Shown here: one piece after another, positions 1-5,197 of the stretch | Numbering within the stretch: position 1 is the first letter of the stretch | How the letters are laid out: each line of letters opens with the position of its first letter | Source: JBBIWA01 sp037439425 | GTDB taxonomy: Bacteria > Acidobacteriota > Blastocatellia > RBC074 | Direction of reading: 5' to 3' | Length of the DNA stretch: 7,810 nt | Assembly (NCBI GenBank): GCA_037439425.1 | Contig: JBBIWA010000124.1 | Coordinates: 1-7,810, forward strand | Notes under the pieces: model-generated | Database searches by the model: none | What the model saw: only the letters and a program-made list of their open reading frames with translations | Told to the model about the DNA's origin: nothing | Translations under genes and position numbers: made by a program

Positions 1-279
1 TCCGCCTTTTGATAGTTTCACCGCGGTGTTCTATCTCAGCCGCCAGGATCACCTCTCCCGTAGCTTGGTTAACTACAGCAACTCCTGTTATCTTGCTGCC
101 AGGATCGATCTTGATCTTGATCTCCGGGAGCACAGGATCAGGCACCGCTTTCTTGAGAATAATGGTGAAAGGGTAACGTCTCCACACAGCAGCTTTCCCT
201 TTGGAGAGTAGAAGCGGGGCGCGGCGGGGAGTAGTCGGGGCAAGCTGTTGATAGTTGGTATCGAAACAAAAACCTTCAT
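1..279 (-). pseudogene. iscB: IscB/RRXRR-family RNA-guided nuclease, N-terminal part, frameshifted and cut by window edge
   Basis: IscB is the omega-RNA-guided HNH/RuvC nuclease of IS200/IS605-type elements and a Cas9 ancestor. Reading the minus strand from 265 to 2 gives an uninterrupted frame with family hallmarks: FDTNYQQLAPTTPRRA, then LLLSKGKAAVWRRYPFTIIL, then KIKIDPGSKITGVAVVN (the Asp of IDPGSK matches the RuvC-I catalytic Asp) and AAEIEHRGETIKRR. The natural start is the ATG at 279-277 (M-K-V-F-V), preceded by AAAGGA about 10 nt upstream. The ATG frame and the DTN frame differ by one base: only 8 nt lie where the family needs three codons after MKVFV. The DTN frame has a stop at 289-287 and no ATG, GTG or TTG between there and this region. 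I therefore call it a disrupted copy. A sequencing error, or -1 slippage on the five-T run at 272-268, are alternatives. The RuvC remainder and HNH domain lie beyond the left edge, so it is unknown whether the rest is intact. Family identification is confident; status is less so. Confidence 0.85.
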
Positions 280-447
280 AATAAATTCATCCTTTCGGAT
301 TAACCCACCCGCGGAGGTGGGTAATGTTTGCCTCGGCCCGTGTTTCTGGTTACCGACGTCTGCCACACTGTCCGTTGCCGCGACCGCAAGTCCTGTTTAA
401 TGACAGACGACAGTTGCATGGGACTGGCAAGCATCCCATGGTGTCAT
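280..447 (-). ncRNA. HEARO / IscB omega-RNA upstream of the iscB start
   Basis: This non-coding stretch occupies the position of the omega-RNA (HEARO) that guides IscB, immediately 5' of the nuclease gene on the same strand. Structure is visible. The outer hairpin pairs CATGGGA (417-423) with TCCCATG (434-440), 7 perfect bp around a 10-nt loop. A bulged stem lies at 390-409 (GTCCTGT with ACAGAC), a small TTGC/GCAA hairpin at 375-389, and a strong ACCCACC/GGTGGGT hairpin at 303-322. It ends in AAAGGA at about 291-296, a ribosome-binding site for the iscB ATG at 279. The outer hairpin loop holds TTGCC (430-426 on the minus strand), which could pair with GGCAA at 379-375 as a pseudoknot. The internal sequence resembles HEARO RNAs from memory; no covariance search was possible. 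The 5' boundary is approximate: the scaffold seems to begin at the hairpin ending at 440, with any guide outside it. ATGA, which I recall as a HEARO insertion motif, occurs at 447-444. Confidence 0.78.
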
Positions 448-453
448 GACCCA

Positions 454-508
454 GATTCGGATTTCGGATTTAAATCCGCAATTCGAAATTCGCAATTCGA
501 AATCTCCA
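454..508. repeat. Degenerate heptanucleotide tandem array (ATTCGNA type)
   Basis: Eight consecutive units can be laid out: GATTCGG, ATTTCGG, ATTTAA (a hexamer), ATCCGCA, ATTCGAA, ATTCGCA, ATTCGAA, ATCTCCA. The left half reads ATTYCGG and the right half carries the opposite orientation, so the array also folds on itself around a perfect 14-bp palindrome at 465-478. It lies just outside the presumed outer end of the IscB element. Heptameric short tandem repeats of this general kind are known from cyanobacteria and other repeat-rich genomes. I do not know the family name for this version. Confidence 0.7.
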
Positions 509-577
509 AACGTAGTTCACCGGATTACTCCGGATCACTAAGCCTCACTTGAGTGTTTGCGATGAAGAAAAGTCAGC

Positions 578-598
578 AACCAAACAGGACGTTTGGTT
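578..598 (-). terminator. Hairpin downstream of the YbjQ-family gene, possible terminator
   Basis: AACCAAAC (578-585) and GTTTGGTT (591-598) form a perfect 8-bp stem with a 5-nt loop. On the minus strand the stem is followed by GCTGACTTTTCTTC, so the U-rich tract is present but starts six bases after the stem. It lies 43 bp beyond the stop of the last gene of the minus-strand run. The plus-strand side (ACTTTCCTTATT) is also pyrimidine-rich, so it might work in both directions. The stem is modest in GC. Confidence 0.42.
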
Positions 599-641
599 AC
601 TTTCCTTATTCCTCTCGCGCCGCGCACTCAACGCAGATGAA

Positions 642-1052
642 CTATTGACTACGGTATGCTGGTCCCTCGATTGGCTCAACGATAACCGCTGTGCCATAAG
701 CCAGCACTTCGGTCACTCCGCTCATCACTTCATTGGCGTCGTAGCGCGCGCCGATAACAGCGTTGGCGCCGATCTCCGAAGCGTGTTGGATCATAATCTC
801 GAAGGCCTCGGCGCGCGCCTGCTCACATAGTTTGGTGAAGATCGAAATGTTGCCGCCCACCAGCGTTTGAAAGTTCGCTCCGATCGTGCCGAAGACTGAA
901 CGCGAGCGCACCGTGATTCCACGCACGACGCCGAGATTGCGCACGATCCGAAAACCGGGTAATTCAAACGCCGTGGTCACCATGTGATGGGCAACAGTGT
1001 AGGGCCGTGGTGCCACTTGATAAGGGACTTGAACGCCAAGCTTATCTTCCAT
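642..1052 (-). CDS. YbjQ/UPF0145-family protein (heavy-metal-binding-domain type)
   Basis: A 136-residue protein of the YbjQ family, small pentamer-forming proteins annotated as putative heavy-metal-binding; their biochemical role is not established. Family landmarks run in the usual order: TTAFELPGFRIVRNLGVVRG (residues 26-45), VGGNISIFTKLCEQARAEAF (65-84), ASEIGANAVIGARYDANEV (91-109) and the closing EVLAYGTAV (115-123). The family is usually about 105-110 residues, so some 23 residues at the N-terminus are extra. An alternative start is Met24, but the first ATG has GAGGA 7 nt upstream (1064-1060) and no such site precedes Met24, so I keep the longer form. It starts 34 bp after the alkyltransferase-like gene and is probably the last gene of the run, before the hairpin at 578-598. 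Confident family call, unknown function. Confidence 0.9.
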   Translation of the reverse strand: MEDKLGVQVPYQVAPRPYTVAHHMVTTAFELPGFRIVRNLGVVRGITVRSRSVFGTIGANFQTLVGGNISIFTKLCEQARAEAFEIMIQHASEIGANAVIGARYDANEVMSGVTEVLAYGTAVIVEPIEGPAYRSQ

Positions 1053-1086
1053 AACTTTATCCTCAATCAGTTGGAGCTAGGGCGCT

Positions 1087-1491
1087 TTAGTCAAACAGGC
1101 TACCCGGGCGCGATTCTTCGCTTTCAACCCCGGCCTCATATTCCGGCGGCATCCATAAATATCTGGCAATGTCGCAGCGTCCCTTCTCGTCAAAGACGAT
1201 GCCTTCAGCTTCAAGCAAGCGCTGTTGCAAATCAGGCGGTAGGGTGAGACCTGCGGTCGAACATCCGCCTCGCGAGTTAATCACGCGATGCCAGGGGATA
1301 TGGCGCCCGTCATCTGGCGTCGCGTGCATGATGTTGCCAATCGCCCGCGCGTCATAGCCTGCGCCCATAATGCGCGCGATCAGACCATAACTCATCACGC
1401 GGCCGGGCGGGATGCGCAACACCAGTTGATAGACCCGCTCGCGATAACTTGGCGCATCTTGGGGACGGCCTTTGATGATGCTCTCTGCCAT
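1087..1491 (-). CDS. Alkyltransferase-like protein (ATL; MGMT fold without the catalytic Cys)
   Basis: A 134-residue MGMT-family DNA-binding protein. It keeps the helix-turn-helix region PPGRVMSYGLIAR (28-40), with Tyr35 at the nucleotide-flipping position, and ARAIGNIM (48-55), with Arg49 as the arginine finger. The active-site motif reads IPWHRV (65-70): Trp67 replaces the acceptor Cys of PCHRV. That substitution defines ATL proteins, which bind O6-alkylguanine without repairing it and recruit nucleotide excision repair. Length fits a single C-terminal MGMT domain, with an acidic tail (EAGVESEESRPG) of no clear role. No convincing Shine-Dalgarno precedes the ATG at 1491. The frame is open upstream to the DinB stop (1612) but contains no ATG, GTG or TTG, so 1491 is the only ordinary start. 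A DNA-damage role is consistent with the DinB-family neighbour, although DinB-fold proteins are not all damage-related. Confidence 0.9.
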   Translation of the reverse strand: MAESIIKGRPQDAPSYRERVYQLVLRIPPGRVMSYGLIARIMGAGYDARAIGNIMHATPDDGRHIPWHRVINSRGGCSTAGLTLPPDLQQRLLEAEGIVFDEKGRCDIARYLWMPPEYEAGVESEESRPGSLFD

Positions 1492-1611
1492 CGCTTTTGC
1501 TAACTCAGACCAACGAAGATCGAGACGCTCGCTGCCGAAGTATTCTCCCTTGCTCGCAGTGAGCCGCTGCTTGTGAATACTCCTTCTGCAAGCCGGGCTG
1601 GAGAAGCAGTT

Positions 1612-2079
1612 CTAACCAAAGAGCGGCGGCACCTCAGCGCCCAGCATTCGCAGGTAGACGTAAAGTTGGCCGCGATGATGGATCTCATGCTCGTGCATCG
1701 TGCGCAGCAGCGTGTCGCGTGTCATCGGACCATACTTCTCACCGAACGGCGCGATCTCTTCAGCCAATTGCTCTGGTGTCAGCGCCGCCACTCGCGCTAC
1801 CTGCTCGGCGTGCGATTGGTCAAAAGCGGCGATCACTTCTTCAGTGGTTGCCTTAGGTTCCGGTCGTTCGGTGGGGAACTTGCCGGTGAGAGCTGCTTCC
1901 ACCAGCATCGCTTCAGCAATCCAGAGATGATTCATTAACTCGCCCAGGGGCATTGCAGTTTCGCACGGTCGCCAAGCAAATTTATCGCTCGGCGCAACGC
2001 GCATAAGTTTGACTGATTGCTTCTGAATGCGGTTCCAGGTCTTAATGAATGGTTCCAGATGAGATGCAGGTGTCGCCAT
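1612..2079 (-). CDS. DinB-family (DinB/YfiT four-helix) metalloprotein
   Basis: A 155-residue protein of the DinB/YfiT superfamily, four-helix-bundle proteins that bind a divalent metal through three histidines. Many are thiol-dependent transferases or hydrolases. The triad is visible: His51 in ELMNHLWIAEAML, then His131 and His135 in HEHEIHHRGQLYVYLRMLG, the classic HxxxHRGQ signature. The length is normal. The start is secure: ATG at 2079 with AAGGAGAG ending 3 nt upstream (2083-2090), the best ribosome-binding site in the window. It follows the cyclase gene by 51 bp, a gap filled by a GC-rich hairpin. It is unrelated to DNA polymerase IV, also called DinB. The substrate cannot be read from sequence. 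Confidence 0.92.
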   Translation of the reverse strand: MATPASHLEPFIKTWNRIQKQSVKLMRVAPSDKFAWRPCETAMPLGELMNHLWIAEAMLVEAALTGKFPTERPEPKATTEEVIAAFDQSHAEQVARVAALTPEQLAEEIAPFGEKYGPMTRDTLLRTMHEHEIHHRGQLYVYLRMLGAEVPPLFG

Positions 2080-2098
2080 AAACTCTCCTTATGTTCAA

Positions 2099-2129
2099 GG
2101 GCCGGGTCTGCAGTGGCTGCCCCCGGGCC
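2099..2129. repeat. GC-rich nested hairpin between the cyclase and DinB genes
   Basis: GGCCGGG (2100-2106) pairs with CCCCGGGCC (2121-2129) with one bulge, enclosing a GCAG-TGG-CTGC stem-loop (2110-2120). It starts one base after the cyclase stop and ends 9 bases before the DinB ribosome-binding site. No U-tract follows on the minus strand, so it is not a standard intrinsic terminator. It could stabilise mRNA 3' ends or attenuate read-through into dinB. Confidence 0.5.
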
Positions 2130-2130
2130 G

Positions 2131-2763
2131 TCAGTTCAGTTCGCGCAGAACGACGCGGGCAGGGCCGCCATCGCCTGCTTTGATCTTGAGGGGAAGACAA
2201 ATCAGCTCATAATCCCCTGGCGTGATCTCGCTCAGGTTCAGACCTTCAACAATAATGACATTGTGCGTAAGCAGCGTGAGGTGCGTCGTTGGCTGCTCAA
2301 AATTGAATCTCTCGATGGAGAGATAATCAATTCCGACAAGCTGCACTCCCTGCGCGACCAGCCGCTCGGCGGCCTCGGTCTCCAGATAGACGAAATCGCG
2401 CTGAAACTCAGTGGCCTGCTGCCAGAAGCGGGAGTTACGAGTTTTGAAAAGCACTCTGGTGACGCCAGCCAGATCGGAGCGCTCAATGATTGAGCGATCT
2501 ATCGCTCGCGCCTCACCTACGTCCACTACCCGCGCCGGGCCGATCAACACCTCAAGTGGCAGTTGATCGAGCGGAAGACCGCCCACCACAAAATGGGCAG
2601 GCGGGTCAACATGTGTGCCGATGTGAGAGCCGAAGCTCAGGTGTGAGACATTGGCTACTTCACCAGCTTCCAGCGAGAGGGTCCGTTTGATCTCAATGCC
2701 GGGATCGCCAGGGTAGACAGGCAACTCTGGAGAGATCGTCACCGTAATGTCGTAGATTTTCAT
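2131..2763 (-). CDS. Cyclase-family / arylformamidase-like metal hydrolase
   Basis: A 210-residue member of the cyclase family (KynB-like; includes kynurenine formamidases and other metal-dependent hydrolases). The signature HIGTHVDPPAHF lies at residues 47-58, giving metal ligands His47, His51 and Asp53 plus His57. The downstream ligands expected from KynB are His161 (TTHLTLLTH) and Glu173 (VEGLNL). All are present, so it should be catalytically competent. Length matches the family. An in-frame TTG at 2775 would add four residues, but it overlaps the GAGGAG ribosome-binding site (2768-2773), so the ATG at 2763 is the start. No tryptophan-catabolism neighbours (kynA, kynU) are seen, so I do not assign kynB; other amide or lactone substrates are possible. 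It follows the ATPase gene by 93 bp and may have its own promoter, though I see no convincing one. Confidence 0.9.
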   Translation of the reverse strand: MKIYDITVTISPELPVYPGDPGIEIKRTLSLEAGEVANVSHLSFGSHIGTHVDPPAHFVVGGLPLDQLPLEVLIGPARVVDVGEARAIDRSIIERSDLAGVTRVLFKTRNSRFWQQATEFQRDFVYLETEAAERLVAQGVQLVGIDYLSIERFNFEQPTTHLTLLTHNVIIVEGLNLSEITPGDYELICLPLKIKAGDGGPARVVLRELN

Positions 2764-2767
2764 CGCG

Positions 2768-2773
2768 CTCCTC
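2768..2773 (-). promoter_or_regulatory. Ribosome-binding site GAGGAG that fixes the cyclase start
   Basis: On the minus strand GAGGAG is followed by CGCG and then ATG (2763). A TTG candidate at 2775-2773 overlaps the first G of this element and so cannot use it. This decides for the shorter protein. Confidence 0.75.
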
Positions 2774-2856
2774 AAATCGAGGCCGCAGTATAGGGAAGCG
2801 CGATAAGGCTTGTCAAAGCCAACGGAGAGAAATCGTGAGAGCCTCGCCGCACGGAG

Positions 2857-5151
2857 CTATGCTGTGCCCTGTTTCCTAAATTTCGTCAATTCTACTCGCC
2901 AGCCACGCTCGAGCCGGCTCAAGCGGACCTGATCAACCAGACTGCGCAGCACTTCAACTCGCCAGACCTTCTCCGGATCGTCATCAATCAAGACTCCGCC
3001 AGTCTCATCTAATCCGGCTGCGCTGTCGGCGACGATAATGGTCATCTGCTGATCGGTAGCGTGGTAACGCTGATGAAGGCGCCCGTCGGGAGAGCGACCG
3101 GCACCCATCAGGCTCAAGCAGGCTTCGATCATGGCCGTTTTGAGTTGATTGATTTCTTCCGGCGAGAAGCCAAGGGACTTGGCGATCTGCTCGATCACGC
3201 GCGCGGCGATGATCTCCTTGTCCTCATTGATCGGAATCGCCAGATCAAAGGCCCGCAGAAGGGATGGGGGCGTCCTTTCACGCCCTTCAGGAAGTTGGGC
3301 TTCAGTTGCCGGCGCCGCCTCCAGGCACTCAGCCAGCAGCTCTAGTTGCAAGTAGTCAGAGGTGGCAAAGCCGCGCTCCTCAAGCGCCACTACGGCATCT
3401 AGAGTAAAGCCCATTTTGCTAATCGCCCAGCGCATCACGCGCGGCGCCGCTTTACCCGAAGAGAGTGGGTCACGCAAAGCCTCTAGCCTCTCATCCAATG
3501 CGGCCACGGCTTCCGCGGTGACTGCGGCCGGTGAATCGGCAACGGCCAGTACCCAGACGACCTCGTGCTCGTTGTCATAAATTCCTTCGTCAAAACCGTA
3601 TGCCAGCAGGCAGCTCCAGATAGCAGTGCCTTGCTCTGGGTCGGTCGCCAGTAAGGGGCTTTCCGTAACGTAGATGATCTGGGGTAATTTGATGCGGTCG
3701 ATTTCGGCCTTGAGACCGGCGAGGATAAGCTGGTATCTGGCGCGCCCATAGCGGATCAGAAATTCATCGTGTGCCAGCAGCGAGCGCGCGATGCTTTGAC
3801 CGTCAAAGCGCTTAAGCATCGCTTCAATTCGTGCGTGCAGCGTGCGGCGCGAGCTGAGCGCCAGCAGCCGTGGCATGGCCTTGACGCGGCGGCGCAAGAG
3901 ATCGAATTTAACCTCGCTGAGCTTTTCACCTTCAAAGCGGCGATGGGTGGCCTCGATCCATTCACAAAAGATCTGGTCTTCGGACGGCAACAGGTGACCG
4001 TCGAGCAGCGTAATCAACTCGTGATTGTGCAGCTCACTCAGCAACTGGGGTGCGCTCATCAAGATCTCAAACTTGCCCTCGATGAACTCAATCGGCGGGC
4101 GGGAGGCGCTCGCTTCGGCGCAAAGATAGACAATCTCGATGGCCGTCTGCTCGCTTTGCAGACCTGCCGTCGCATCTTGAGCGATGCGCCTGATCAGCCC
4201 TGAAAAGTAATGGGCGATCCGGCCCTGCAAGAGCTCTTCGACATAAAGCCGCTCAAAATCAGGGCCGTGAGTAAGTCCCAGCCGGCGATCACTAGCCGCC
4301 GCCACCAGCGAACGCAGATAGAAGAGATCCCCGTCAAGTTGCTGAATGGCCAGCCGGAGCGTCTCCTGCTCGGAGGCGACCCCAAGCCGATAGCACCAGC
4401 GCCCGACCAGAGTTTGCAATGAAGGCAAATCGAGCGGAGCGAGCTGTAAAATCTTCAGCGTGTCCAGCAAACCCTCTTCCAGCGATAATTGTTCCAGCAA
4501 TGCGCGCTGCAGACCGGTGATAATGAAGCAGACCGCTGAGGGCGGCTGGATTATCTCGGCCAGCAAATGGCCGCCTTCACCGGGCAAGACCTGATCCAGC
4601 CATTGGGCTTCATCAAGCATGACGACCAACCGGTAAGGGCTGCGCGCGGCCATCAATTGTGGCGCTCCCAGCACATACCGGATTAGCGCTTGAGGCTGAG
4701 CGCGGCTGACTCGCGCTTCGTAGCCGTCGAGGACCTCTTTGATGAGGGCGTACTCTTCGGCCCTGGCCAGGTTGATCAGCTCGCGCGGCGTCAATTCATA
4801 ACGTAAAATCAAATCGGGATCATCATGAGCGAAGGCCAGGTAGTGCCGGAGCAAGGTGAGTATCCAGTCGTAAGCAAACTTGTCAGGTGCCAGCCGGTCA
4901 CGGCGCAAACTGTAGTAGATCGGGAGGGCGCGGCTCAGTTCATGAAATAGCAGATCGAAATTTGTCCGAAGCAACTCGGTTTTGCCGGCATGCGGCGGCC
5001 CCAGCACCAGAGTCGTCCGGATCGCTTCCGCCGTAACGGCACGGCGCAACTCATCAAGCATCGCCGTGCGGTTGAACAACTCCTCGCTGGAAAGCCGGCT
5101 GATCACTTGTGGCCGTGGCAAAGTCACTGAGGATGAAGGCATGGACTGCAA
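2857..5151 (-). CDS. Large P-loop ATPase with a degenerate RsbW-like histidine-kinase-type C-terminus
   Basis: A 764-residue cytoplasmic protein with no signal peptide or membrane segment seen. Residues 20-300 form a AAA/STAND-type NTPase like archaeal-ATPase-family proteins: Walker A GPPHAGKT (51-58) and Walker B VVMLDE (176-181). Residues 335-410 look like a winged-helix tail (LLSELHNHELITLLDGHLL, FCEWIEATHRRF). Residues 480-612 form a compact unassigned domain. Residues 635-760 follow the RsbW/anti-sigma HATPase layout (helix, IEACLSLMG, IIVADSAAGLD, LRSLVDQV, GWRVELTKF), but the N-box Asn position is Ser680, G1 reads DSAAG and the G2 glycines are gone. ATP binding there is doubtful, and a protein-binding role is my inference. 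The frame's first start is TTG (5151); the ATG at 5142 is an alternative, and neither has a clear ribosome-binding site. It lies 42 bp behind the GGDEF gene, very likely in one operon. No partner sigma factor or STAS protein is in view. Confidence 0.88.
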   Translation of the reverse strand: MQSMPSSSVTLPRPQVISRLSSEELFNRTAMLDELRRAVTAEAIRTTLVLGPPHAGKTELLRTNFDLLFHELSRALPIYYSLRRDRLAPDKFAYDWILTLLRHYLAFAHDDPDLILRYELTPRELINLARAEEYALIKEVLDGYEARVSRAQPQALIRYVLGAPQLMAARSPYRLVVMLDEAQWLDQVLPGEGGHLLAEIIQPPSAVCFIITGLQRALLEQLSLEEGLLDTLKILQLAPLDLPSLQTLVGRWCYRLGVASEQETLRLAIQQLDGDLFYLRSLVAAASDRRLGLTHGPDFERLYVEELLQGRIAHYFSGLIRRIAQDATAGLQSEQTAIEIVYLCAEASASRPPIEFIEGKFEILMSAPQLLSELHNHELITLLDGHLLPSEDQIFCEWIEATHRRFEGEKLSEVKFDLLRRRVKAMPRLLALSSRRTLHARIEAMLKRFDGQSIARSLLAHDEFLIRYGRARYQLILAGLKAEIDRIKLPQIIYVTESPLLATDPEQGTAIWSCLLAYGFDEGIYDNEHEVVWVLAVADSPAAVTAEAVAALDERLEALRDPLSSGKAAPRVMRWAISKMGFTLDAVVALEERGFATSDYLQLELLAECLEAAPATEAQLPEGRERTPPSLLRAFDLAIPINEDKEIIAARVIEQIAKSLGFSPEEINQLKTAMIEACLSLMGAGRSPDGRLHQRYHATDQQMTIIVADSAAGLDETGGVLIDDDPEKVWRVEVLRSLVDQVRLSRLERGWRVELTKFRKQGTA

Positions 5152-5168
5152 ACCAAGGGCAACCAGGT

Positions 5169-5197
5169 CTGAGATTTGAAATCAGCGCTCAAATCAG
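5169..5197. repeat. Imperfect hairpin at the GGDEF stop codon
   Basis: CTGAGATTTGA (5169-5179) pairs with TCAAATCAG (5189-5197), leaving two extra bases on the left arm and a 9-nt loop. It covers the stop codon of the GGDEF gene (5194-5196) and part of the gap before the ATPase gene. No U-tract follows on the minus strand, so it may tune relative expression rather than terminate. Confidence 0.4.

Noticed and set aside
88..366. Minus-strand ORF of 92 codons and plus-strand ORF 26-211
   Set aside because: Both are out of the IscB frame. The minus one contains the real iscB start but follows the wrong frame after the deletion; the plus one is antisense to the conserved nuclease frame.
454..508. 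CRISPR array
   Set aside because: Units are 7 bp and contiguous with no spacers of constant length, so this is a tandem array.
549..830. Plus-strand ORF overlapping the YbjQ gene
   Set aside because: Antisense to a well-recognised family protein, with no family resemblance of its own.
2017..2493. Plus-strand ORF of 158 codons opposite the cyclase gene
   Set aside because: The minus-strand cyclase has all its metal ligands in place; the plus ORF is its antisense shadow.
2131..2763. Naming the cyclase gene kynB
   Set aside because: The motif is shared by many cyclase-family hydrolases and no tryptophan-degradation gene is next to it.
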